DNA of 5,585 nucleotides, taken from contig JABEVI010000244.1 of assembly GCA_013044085.1 (NCBI GenBank), forward strand, positions 1-5,585, written 5' to 3'. Position 1 is the first letter of the stretch. Every line of letters begins with the position of its first letter. This document shows positions 1 to 5,585 of this stretch, piece after piece. The notes below the pieces were generated by a model. That model made no database searches. It was not told where the DNA came from and saw only the letters and a program-made list of their open reading frames with translations. The translations under genes and the position numbers were made by a program. This DNA is from Steroidobacteraceae bacterium. Lineage in GTDB: Bacteria > Pseudomonadota > Gammaproteobacteria > Steroidobacterales > Steroidobacteraceae.

Positions 1-311
1 GCCGCGCCCCACGACTCGTGGTTCCAGGTGTGTCTGGGATCGAACAACATCTGTCCGTCGAACATGTAAAGCACGGCATAGGGCGCCTGCCGCGGATAGC
101 CCGGCGGCAGCCAGATATCAATGTTGTGCGCAGCGACGTACCGGGAGGGAAACGCGCTCAACCGCTCGATAGACCCATGTTTTACCTGCGGCACAGGCAT
201 CGAACCGGACTGTACCGGGGGAAGCGGGGTGCCGGCCGCGTCGGCAATGAGCGGCTGCGAAACCGCCATCCAAAACGCCGCGAGTACCAAGGCACAGGAT
301 CTGGCGAGCAT
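1..311 (-). CDS. Secreted alpha/beta-hydrolase-fold esterase, N-terminal part (runs off left edge)
   Basis: The visible part is 103 codons read leftwards from ATG at 311-309. It opens with a signal peptide: Arg at residue 4, a hydrophobic stretch at about residues 6-23, and a plausible cleavage near the Ala-Asp-Ala-Ala at 23-26, so the product is probably exported to the periplasm or beyond. Residues 56-72 (SRYVAAHNIDIWLPPGY) and 80-91 (AVLYMFDGQMLF region) match the first core strands of the putative-esterase family (PF00756; Fes/IroE/esterase D-like). The nucleophile-elbow Ser, the Asp and the His would lie beyond the edge, so catalytic competence cannot be judged. AGGTG, six bases before the ATG, supports this start; an in-frame GTG three codons upstream overlaps that site and is less likely. 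The gene is divergent from the TonB-dependent receptor, which suggests a shared job such as hydrolysing an ester-linked siderophore. Other substrates (S-formylglutathione, glycans, lipids) remain possible. Confidence 0.85.
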   Translation of the reverse strand, partial: MLARSCALVLAAFWMAVSQPLIADAAGTPLPPVQSGSMPVPQVKHGSIERLSAFPSRYVAAHNIDIWLPPGYPRQAPYAVLYMFDGQMLFDPRHTWNHESWGA

Positions 312-317
312 GCGGAT

Positions 318-322
318 CACCT
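318..322 (-). promoter_or_regulatory. Ribosome-binding site of the esterase gene
   Basis: On the minus strand the sequence reads AGGTG, with six bases between it and the ATG at 311-309. This is the spacing expected of a Shine-Dalgarno site. It decides the esterase start in favour of that ATG over the in-frame GTG three codons upstream. Confidence 0.6.
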
Positions 323-400
323 GTAAAGATTTGCGGAACTTCAACCTGTGGTCTGGCGTCCGAGAGGATATCATTTGCCGATCTCCAGGGTGGTGCCACG

Positions 401-442
401 ATGGTCGACTTCATGCTCGACCGAAGGACGGCGCCTTGTTGA
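401..442 (+). CDS. Possible 13-codon leader ORF ahead of the receptor
   Basis: ATG at 401 opens a 13-residue reading frame (MVDFMLDRRTAPC) that ends with TGA at 440-442. An AGGGTGG purine run about eight bases before the ATG could serve as a ribosome-binding site. The stop overlaps the second of two tandem TTG codons (436 and 439) that are candidate starts for the receptor, in the arrangement TTGTTGA. This would allow translational coupling or leader-type control. A reading frame this short occurs often by chance, and the peptide shows no attenuation-like run of regulatory codons, so this is only a possibility. Confidence 0.2.
   Translation: MVDFMLDRRTAPC
424..428 (+). promoter_or_regulatory. 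Candidate ribosome-binding site for the TTG-436 receptor start
   Basis: AAGGA lies seven bases upstream of the TTG at 436, at ideal spacing. It is the main reason for choosing this TTG, since the receptor frame has no ATG between 310 and the signal-peptide core. The site also lies inside the possible leader ORF. Confidence 0.45.
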
Positions 443-2895
443 CCCGTACGACGGAACGTTATTTTCTGCCGTGCGGGTCGATTTTTTTTTGGCGAGGAAG
501 ACCGGTTAGAACGCTTGCATCGATTTTTGGGGTGATTGCGGTGCTCGCACTGAGCCAGGTCGCGTGCGCAGGCCGGGCGTTCGCGCACGCTGCCTCGCCG
601 GTGGTGGACACGGCTCTGCAACCGGTCATCGTCGAGGCGACCGCGATGCCGGGAGCGGCCGTCGATGTCAATCAGATCCCGGGAAACGTGCAGGTGCTGT
701 CGGCGGCCGATTTGACGCAGGGTGGTTCGGCCAACCTCACGGGCGCCTTGGATGCGGGCATTTCCAGCGTCAACATCAATGACAATCTGGACGATCCGTT
801 CCAGCCGGATATTCTCTACCGGGGTTTCGAGGCCTCTCCGGTGCTCGGGACTGCGCAAGGGCTCGCCGTCTATCAAAACGGGGTGCGCATCAACGAAGCG
901 TTCGGCGATACCGTCAATTGGGATCTGTTTCCCGACAACGCGATCAATCAAGTCGAACTCGTGAGCGCGAACCCGCTCTACGGACTGAATGCGCTGGGCG
1001 GTGCCATCGCACTGACGATGAAAAATGCCTTTACGTATCGGGGGGGAGACCTGGGCGTTACGGCGGGCTCCTATGGCCGGCGCGATCTGACGGCACAATA
1101 CGGTGGGCGTGACGGCAAGTTCGGTGTGTACCTTGCCGGCAAGGCGGCCGATTCGAGCGGCTGGCGGCGGTTCTCCAGCGACCGGATTCGCGATTTCTAT
1201 GCCGTGTTGAGCGCCCATTCCACCCGGGGCAGTGTCGATCTGAGTTTCACGAGCGCCGGCAATACCATGAACGGTCAGGGCGCGGCCCCGGTCCAGGAAC
1301 TGGCCGTCAACCGTTCGTTGGTTTTCACCGGACCGCAGACGAACCGTGACACGCTGCGATTTTTCGTGCTGAACAGCAGCTTGCGGGCGAGCCATGCCCT
1401 GTCGTTGCAGGGCGTGTTTTACTACCGCGATTTCGGCGAAACCGTGGCGAACGGCAACTCGACCAGCTATCAGGCTTGCGCCGGTGCCATCGGGATCCTC
1501 TGTCAGCCCGATGGGGTCACGCCCTTGAGCAACGCCCAGGGGCAGCCACTTGCGGATATATCGGCGGGCGGCACGCGACTCATCGGCGAGAATGACTTCG
1601 AATGGCTCCACACCCGGGGTCGGGGTGGTACTTTGCAGGCGACGCTGCGCAAGGCCGTCCTTGGCCGCGAGAACCGCTTCACCGTCGGTGCCGCGCTCGA
1701 CTACGCCGCGACGTCCTTCTACAGCGGCGCGCAGATCGGTCTCATCGACTCGCAACTGCAGGTTCTGCCGTCGTCATTGATCGTCGACACCGCGGAGAAT
1801 TCGGCCGGTGCGCTCGCCAATGGCGATCCGGTGCCGGTAAACGTCGATTCGATCAACAAGAGCCTCGGCGTTTATCTCACGGATCGCATTCGGCTGACCC
1901 ACCGTTTGGCCGTCACGGCGAGCGGCCGGTACAACATCGCGTACGTCGACCTGGCCGATCAACTCGGCACGAACCTCAACGGTCGCAATCGCTACGTCCA
2001 CTTCAATCCGGCCCTCGGAGCCACCTATGCGTTGCGGCCCTCGATCACGCTCTATGGCGACCTTTCGGAGAACACTCGAACCCCGACGGCGAGTGAGATC
2101 GAGTGCTCCGATCCGAGCAGACCCTGTGTCCTTCCGTCCAGCCTGGCCGGTGATCCGCCGAACCTGCGCCAGGTCGTCGCACACAGCGGCGAACTCGGCC
2201 TTCGCGGTCACTTCACCCGCACCCGCTTCGCGGGCGCCGAGTTCGACTGGAACCTGAGCCTGTTTCGCACGCTCCTCAAGGATGACATCCACAGCGTTGC
2301 CACCTCCCTGAGCCAGGGATTCTTCGAGAACATCGGCGACACCCGCCGGCAAGGTTTGGAGGCAGGTGTTCACTGGCGCATCGAAAGGTGGTCGGGCTAC
2401 ACGCAATACAGCTTCGTCCAAGCCACTTTCATGTCGCCCTTGCTCGTTCCCTCACCGTCGAATCCTTACCGAAACGCGCAAGGCGACATTCTCGTCAGAC
2501 CCGGCGATCGGTTGCCCGGGATCCCGGAAAACCGGCTTAAACTCGGTGCGCAGTACCGGGCCGCGGCCGGCTGGAGAATCGGTGCGGCGGCGAATTACAC
2601 CGGCAGCTTCTACTACGTCGGCGATGAGTCGAATCAATTGCCGGCCGTGCCGGGATTTGTGGTCGTCGACTTGCATACGAGCTACCGGCCGATGCCGCAT
2701 CTGAAACTGTTCCTGTCAGTCGACAATCTGTTCGATCGGCAGTACGCGACCTGGGGAACACTGGGAGATCCGACCGGCGTCGGTGCACCAGGGGTGCCGA
2801 CGGGCAGTGGCGGCAGCGGTTCCGGGGTCGACAACCGGTTCTTGAGTCCCTCGGCCCCCACCGAGGCCTACGGGGGCTTTCGGCTTTCGTTTTAG
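436..2895 (+). CDS. TonB-dependent outer-membrane receptor
   Basis: The product is 819 residues if it starts at TTG 436. It is an outer-membrane active transporter, energised by TonB-ExbB-ExbD, that brings a scarce ligand into the periplasm. An Arg-rich N-region (20-25) and hydrophobic core (27-43) form a signal peptide with likely cleavage near Ala-Phe-Ala at 48-50. QPVIVEATA at 62-70 sits where a TonB box is expected. The plug follows to about 195, with YRGFEASPVLGTAQGL, YQNGVRINEAFGDTVNWDLFP and PLYGLNALGGAIAL as its family blocks. The rest is beta-barrel, ending in DNLFDRQYATWG and the terminal Phe of outer-membrane proteins. Cys pairs 348/356 and 557/564 lie in likely extracellular loops. 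The in-frame ATGs at 121 and 310 overlap the divergent esterase and were rejected. An alternative initiation point near 505 is listed separately. The divergent esterase hints at a siderophore-like ligand, but the ligand is not readable from sequence. Confidence 0.93.
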   Translation: MLTRTTERYFLPCGSIFFWRGRPVRTLASIFGVIAVLALSQVACAGRAFAHAASPVVDTALQPVIVEATAMPGAAVDVNQIPGNVQVLSAADLTQGGSANLTGALDAGISSVNINDNLDDPFQPDILYRGFEASPVLGTAQGLAVYQNGVRINEAFGDTVNWDLFPDNAINQVELVSANPLYGLNALGGAIALTMKNAFTYRGGDLGVTAGSYGRRDLTAQYGGRDGKFGVYLAGKAADSSGWRRFSSDRIRDFYAVLSAHSTRGSVDLSFTSAGNTMNGQGAAPVQELAVNRSLVFTGPQTNRDTLRFFVLNSSLRASHALSLQGVFYYRDFGETVANGNSTSYQACAGAIGILCQPDGVTPLSNAQGQPLADISAGGTRLIGENDFEWLHTRGRGGTLQATLRKAVLGRENRFTVGAALDYAATSFYSGAQIGLIDSQLQVLPSSLIVDTAENSAGALANGDPVPVNVDSINKSLGVYLTDRIRLTHRLAVTASGRYNIAYVDLADQLGTNLNGRNRYVHFNPALGATYALRPSITLYGDLSENTRTPTASEIECSDPSRPCVLPSSLAGDPPNLRQVVAHSGELGLRGHFTRTRFAGAEFDWNLSLFRTLLKDDIHSVATSLSQGFFENIGDTRRQGLEAGVHWRIERWSGYTQYSFVQATFMSPLLVPSPSNPYRNAQGDILVRPGDRLPGIPENRLKLGAQYRAAAGWRIGAAANYTGSFYYVGDESNQLPAVPGFVVVDLHTSYRPMPHLKLFLSVDNLFDRQYATWGTLGDPTGVGAPGVPTGSGGSGSGVDNRFLSPSAPTEAYGGFRLSF
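494..507 (+). promoter_or_regulatory. Strong Shine-Dalgarno followed by GTT in the receptor frame
   Basis: GAGGAAG at 494-500 is the best ribosome-binding site near the receptor. The codon at the expected distance in the receptor frame is GTT (505-507), not ATG, GTG or TTG. Starting there would give a textbook signal peptide (Val/Met-Arg-Thr-Leu, then a hydrophobic core, then Ala-Phe-Ala). The site may be real with a mutated, miscalled or non-canonical start codon, or it may be chance within the coding sequence if TTG 436 is used. Confidence 0.35.
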
Positions 2896-2916
2896 GGCTG
2901 CAGCGCTCGCCGCCCC

Positions 2917-2947
2917 TTGACCTTGGGGCCGCCCGGCGCCTTAACTA
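2917..2947 (+). promoter_or_regulatory. Candidate CueR/MerR-type promoter of the copper operon
   Basis: TTGACC at 2917-2922 is a 5-of-6 match to the -35 consensus. Nineteen bases later comes TAACTA (2942-2947), a weak -10. An overlong 19-bp spacer is the signature of promoters activated by MerR-family regulators. As I recall the Escherichia coli copA promoter, its -35 block TTGACCTT and the TTAAC at the -10 fall at the same relative positions. The CueR dyad is not well preserved: the left half CCTT is present, but the expected right half AAGG reads GCGCC, and the best inverted repeat (GGGGCC/GGCGCC, 2925-2940, one mismatch) is centred about 2.5 bases downstream of the usual axis. A start of transcription near 2954 would leave a short leader before the chaperone. 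No cueR gene is visible. Confidence 0.4.
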
Positions 2948-2966
2948 GCCGCCATTGCACTGATTC

Positions 2967-2971
2967 AGGAG
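2967..2971 (+). promoter_or_regulatory. Ribosome-binding site of the copper chaperone gene
   Basis: AGGAG lies six bases upstream of the ATG at 2978. It decides that start over the internal in-frame ATG at 3014, which begins the conserved HMA fold but is preceded by a purine-rich GC run with no clear site. Confidence 0.65.
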
Positions 2972-2977
2972 CAAAGC

Positions 2978-3229
2978 ATGAACCCACAAGATACGCGTGC
3001 GGCGGGCGGGACGATGCGCCTGGCGATCTCCGGCATGACCTGCGGCGGCTGCGCGAATACGGTGACGCGCGTGCTCACGCGTGTGCCCGGCGTCGATCGG
3101 GCCGAGGTCGATCTCGCGGGTGCCGTCGCGACCGTGACCGGCAGCGCGAGCGCGGCGGACTTGATCGGTGCCGTCGAAGCCGCCGGATTCGGCGGCCGGC
3201 TGGCGGAGTCCGCGACGCCGGCGCCGTGA
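2978..3229 (+). CDS. copZ: CopZ-like HMA-domain copper chaperone
   Basis: This 83-residue cytosolic protein is a single heavy-metal-associated (HMA, PF00403) domain. The GMTCGGC loop at residues 19-25 supplies the Cu(I)-binding pair C22 and C25. The fold's usual features follow: a helix with VTRVLTRVPGV, the second strand AEVDLAG, and the closing AADLIGAVEAAGFGG. The family is usually about 65-70 residues; the extra length here is a 12-residue N-terminal tail and a short Ala/Pro-rich C-terminal tail. Its role is to bind Cu(I) and hand it to the ATPase encoded immediately downstream, whose GTG start overlaps this stop. The well-placed AGGAG supports the start. A mercury-binding MerP-like role is less likely because there is no signal peptide and the partner is a Cu(I)-type ATPase. 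Confidence 0.88.
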   Translation: MNPQDTRAAGGTMRLAISGMTCGGCANTVTRVLTRVPGVDRAEVDLAGAVATVTGSASAADLIGAVEAAGFGGRLAESATPAP

Positions 3230-5585
3230 CGAACGAGGCGCCGGCCGGGGCGGGCGCGCGGAATCATCTGTCGTTGCCGATCAAGGGCATGACCTGCGCC
3301 ACCTGCGCGGCACGCGTCGAGAAGGCGCTGAACCGCCTGCCGGGCGTGGAGGCGGTCGTGAATCTCGCCAGCGAGCGGGCTGACGTGCGCTATGAGGCCG
3401 CGCGGGTCGATGCCGCCGAGATCGCGCAGGCCGTTGAGCGCGCCGGTTACGAGGTACCGCACGAGCGGCGCGAACTGGCTATCGCCGGAATGACCTGTGC
3501 CACCTGCGTGCAACGGGTCGAACGAGCCTTGGCGGCGGTTGCGGGCGTCGTGCACGCGGACGTGAACCTCGCCACCGAGCGCGCCACGGTCGAGGGTCTT
3601 GGCGGGCTGTTGCGCGCGGCCGACTTGCTCGAGGCGTTGCGCCGTGCGGGCTACGAGGCGCAGGTTCTGACCGGAGACGTCGCGCGGGACCGCGAACTCG
3701 ACGCCGCCGCCGCACGACGCCTGCGCTCCGAAGGCCTGCGGCTCATCGTCGCGGTCATGTTCAGTGCGCCGCTGCTCGCACCGATGTTCGGTGTGCCTCT
3801 GGCCGGATGGCTGCAGTTCGCATTGGCGACGCCGGTTCAATTCCTGGTCGGCGCGCGTTTCTACGCAGGCTCCTGGAAGGCGCTGCGGGCGGGCGTCGGC
3901 AACATGGATCTGCTGGTCGCGCTCGGCACCTCGACCGCCTATTTCTACAGCGTGTACCTGTGGCTGACGCGGTCGGCCGGCACGCCTCTTTATTTCGATT
4001 CCTCGGCCGTCGTGATCGCGCTCGTCAGTGTCGGCAAGTGGATGGAAACCCGGGCCAAGCGCTCGACGACGGCGCAGATCCGCGCGCTGATGTCGCTGCG
4101 GCCGGAGATCGCGCGTGTCGAGCGCGCCGGTGGCGAGGTCGAAATTCCGGCGGCTGCCGTCGCGCTCGGCGATGTGGTCGTGATCAGACCCGGCGAGCGC
4201 CTGCCCGTCGACGGCCGCGTCATCGGCGGCTCGAGCGAGGTCGACGAGAGCCTCCTGACCGGCGAGAGTCTGCCGGTCGCGAAGGCGCCCGGCGACCGGG
4301 TCACCGGCGGTGCCGTCAACGGCGGCGGCCTGCTGCGCGTCGAGACGAGCGCCGTCGGCGAGCACTCGGCGCTTGCGCAGATCATCGCGCTCGTCGATGG
4401 CGCGCAGGCGAAGAAGGCGCCGGTACAGCGGCTCGTCGACCGCGTCGCCGCCTACTTCGTGCCGGTGGTGCTCCTCGTCGCCCTCGCCGCATTCTTCGGC
4501 TGGTGGCTGATCGCCGGCGCATTCACGACCGGAATCGTCGCCGCCGTGTCGGTTCTCGTGATTGCGTGTCCCTGCGCGCTCGGTCTCGCGACGCCGACGG
4601 CGTTGATGGTCGGCACCGGTGTGGCCGCGAGAGCCGGCATCCTGATTCGCGACGTCGAGGCCTTAGAGCGTGCACAGCGGCTCGACACGGTGGTCCTCGA
4701 CAAGACCGGAACGCTGACCCAGGGCCGGCCGGCCGTGATCGCGCTGACGCCGTTCGGCCTGACGGAGACGGAACTGCTGTCGACCGCGGCGGCGGCTCAG
4801 ACCGGCAGCGAACACCCGATAGCACGCGCGGTGCTCGAAAGGGCCGCCGGGCTCGCCTTGCCCGGCCTCGAGGAGTTTCACAGCCACGCGGGCCTCGGCT
4901 TGAGCGCGCGTGTCGGCGGCCGGCAGATCGCGCTCGGCAACCGCCGCCTGATGCAGGAGAAGGGGGTGTCTATCGAGGCCGACGCCGCCCGCGCGGCCGC
5001 TTCGGAGGAACGTGGCGCGACGGTGATCTGGGTCGCGGCGCTCGAGCCGACGCCGATGCTCCTCGGTTCGATCGACGTAGCCGATCCGATCAAACCGACC
5101 GCTGCGAGCGCGGTCCGGCGCCTGCGGGCGCTCGGCATCGAGACGGTGCTGCTGACCGGCGACAACGAGCGCACCGCCGCGGCGGTAGCCGCCAAGCTTG
5201 GCCTGGGCCGCGTGCTCGCAGGCGTCGTGCCGGCCGAAAAAGCGGCTGAAGTGCGGCGGCTGCAGGCCGAAGGGCGCTGTGTCGGCATGGTCGGGGATGG
5301 TGTCAACGATGCGCCCGCACTGGCGGCGGCCGATGTCGGCATGGCGATGGGCACCGGTACCGATGTGGCGATGCAGACAGCGGGCGTGACACTGATGCGG
5401 GGTGATCCCTTGCTGATCGGCGATGCGATCGCGGTTAGTCGTGCCACCTATCGCAAGATCCGCCAGGGTCTTTTCTGGGCCTTCGTCTACAACGTGATCG
5501 GTATGCCGGCCGCTGCGTTCGGATGGCTGAATCCGATGATCGCCGGGGCCGCGATGGCGTTGTCCTCGGTGAGCGTCGTCTCGAA
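3226..5585 (+). CDS. copA: Cu(I)-exporting P1B-type ATPase (CopA), C-terminus cut by window edge
   Basis: The pump uses ATP to move Cu(I) from cytosol to periplasm; 786 codons are visible. Two HMA domains come first, with GMTCATC at residues 21-27 and 88-94. Membrane segments follow at about 171-190, 195-214, 226-247 and 257-272. Then come the actuator domain with TGES (345-348), segments at 407-431 and 434-458 carrying CPC (448-450), the phosphorylation motif DKTGT with D492, nucleotide-binding SEHP (528-531) and GLG (556-558), then TGDN (644-647) and GDGVNDAP (690-697). The last segments hold YN (755-756) and MALSS (777-781), which with CPC define the Cu(I)/Ag(I) subgroup (P1B-1). The ORF leaves the window at ...SVSVVS, probably about 10-20 residues before the end. 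No catalytic residue is missing. GTG at 3226 overlaps the chaperone TGA and lacks its own Shine-Dalgarno, so translation is probably coupled. Silver could also be a substrate. Confidence 0.95.
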   Translation, partial: MTNEAPAGAGARNHLSLPIKGMTCATCAARVEKALNRLPGVEAVVNLASERADVRYEAARVDAAEIAQAVERAGYEVPHERRELAIAGMTCATCVQRVERALAAVAGVVHADVNLATERATVEGLGGLLRAADLLEALRRAGYEAQVLTGDVARDRELDAAAARRLRSEGLRLIVAVMFSAPLLAPMFGVPLAGWLQFALATPVQFLVGARFYAGSWKALRAGVGNMDLLVALGTSTAYFYSVYLWLTRSAGTPLYFDSSAVVIALVSVGKWMETRAKRSTTAQIRALMSLRPEIARVERAGGEVEIPAAAVALGDVVVIRPGERLPVDGRVIGGSSEVDESLLTGESLPVAKAPGDRVTGGAVNGGGLLRVETSAVGEHSALAQIIALVDGAQAKKAPVQRLVDRVAAYFVPVVLLVALAAFFGWWLIAGAFTTGIVAAVSVLVIACPCALGLATPTALMVGTGVAARAGILIRDVEALERAQRLDTVVLDKTGTLTQGRPAVIALTPFGLTETELLSTAAAAQTGSEHPIARAVLERAAGLALPGLEEFHSHAGLGLSARVGGRQIALGNRRLMQEKGVSIEADAARAAASEERGATVIWVAALEPTPMLLGSIDVADPIKPTAASAVRRLRALGIETVLLTGDNERTAAAVAAKLGLGRVLAGVVPAEKAAEVRRLQAEGRCVGMVGDGVNDAPALAAADVGMAMGTGTDVAMQTAGVTLMRGDPLLIGDAIAVSRATYRKIRQGLFWAFVYNVIGMPAAAFGWLNPMIAGAAMALSSVSVVS

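Larger units (their letters stand above)
312..435. other. Divergent intergenic region between esterase and TonB-dependent receptor
   Basis: These 124 bases must hold the promoters of two divergent genes. The stretch around 323-376 is less GC-rich than the coding sequence on either side. A possible plus-strand -10 hexamer, TATCAT (5 of 6 to consensus), lies at 369-374 beside the palindrome GATATC at 367-372. No convincing -35 sits 16-18 bases upstream of it. I found no match to a Fur box (GATAATGATAATCATTATC) or another known operator, so regulation by iron is not shown by the sequence. Confidence 0.35.

Noticed and set aside
121..435. Extension of the receptor back to ATG 121 or ATG 310
   Set aside because: Both would make the receptor overlap the divergent esterase or its start, neither would leave an N-terminal signal peptide, and neither has a good ribosome-binding site.
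312..435. Fur box or other iron operator between the divergent genes
   Set aside because: No stretch resembles the GATAAT repeats of the Fur consensus. The only palindrome is the six-base GATATC, which is too short to support a call.
118..1755. A 545-codon open frame on the minus strand opposite the receptor
   Set aside because: It is antisense to a well-supported receptor, its translation is Arg/Gly-rich with no recognisable domain, and long antisense frames are common in high-GC DNA. It also crosses the esterase in a different frame.
2895..2945. Rho-independent terminator after the receptor
   Set aside because: Small GC-rich stems can be drawn (GGGC with GCCC at 2895-2915; GGGGCC with GGCGCC), but they are short or imperfect and no run of T follows. 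The same bases fit a promoter better.
2893..3228. Stop-codon read-through joining receptor and ATPase, because both lie in the same frame with only the TAG at 2893 between them
   Set aside because: The intervening frame encodes nothing recognisable, the chaperone gene there is in another frame with its own ribosome-binding site, and fused receptor-ATPase proteins make no sense across two membranes. The open frame reflects high GC.
2965..4365. A 466-codon open frame on the minus strand opposite the copper genes
   Set aside because: It is a shadow of the copZ and copA codon pattern. The translation is low-complexity Arg/Ala/Asp-rich and matches no family I know.
3807..5249. A 480-codon plus-strand open frame inside copA
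   Set aside because: It is in another frame from the ATPase, which carries every expected motif, and its product is extremely Arg-rich, as expected of a GC-driven shadow.

Overview
The window is high-GC DNA (clearly above 60% by eye) with Gram-negative envelope genes: a TonB-dependent outer-membrane receptor and a copper-export module. That points to a proteobacterium, probably gamma- or betaproteobacterial. I cannot name a genus.

Layout: (1) Positions 1-311, minus strand: the first ~103 codons of a secreted alpha/beta-hydrolase-fold esterase that runs off the left edge. (2) Positions 312-435: a 124-bp divergent intergenic region carrying the esterase ribosome-binding site and a possible 13-codon leader ORF. 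(3) Positions 436-2895, plus strand: a complete TonB-dependent receptor whose exact start is uncertain. (4) Positions 2896-2977: a short gap with a candidate CueR/MerR-type promoter and a good ribosome-binding site. (5) Positions 2978-3229: a CopZ-like copper chaperone. (6) Positions 3226-5585: a CopA-type Cu(I)-exporting P1B-ATPase that overlaps the chaperone stop by four bases and lacks only its extreme C-terminus at the right edge.

Two functional blocks sit side by side. The divergent esterase and receptor look like an uptake pair: the receptor would import a TonB-dependent ligand and the esterase might cleave an ester-linked ligand such as a siderophore, although the ligand cannot be read from the sequence. 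The chaperone and ATPase form a translationally coupled copper-detoxification pair: the chaperone binds cytosolic Cu(I) and the ATPase pumps it to the periplasm. The promoter-like element before the chaperone has the 19-bp spacer geometry of copper-responsive CueR promoters. No cueR gene is in view.

I see no RNA gene, CRISPR array, insertion sequence or wholly new system. The observations most worth checking are the CueR-like promoter, the unresolved receptor start (a strong Shine-Dalgarno placed before a GTT codon), and the overlapping chaperone/ATPase junction.
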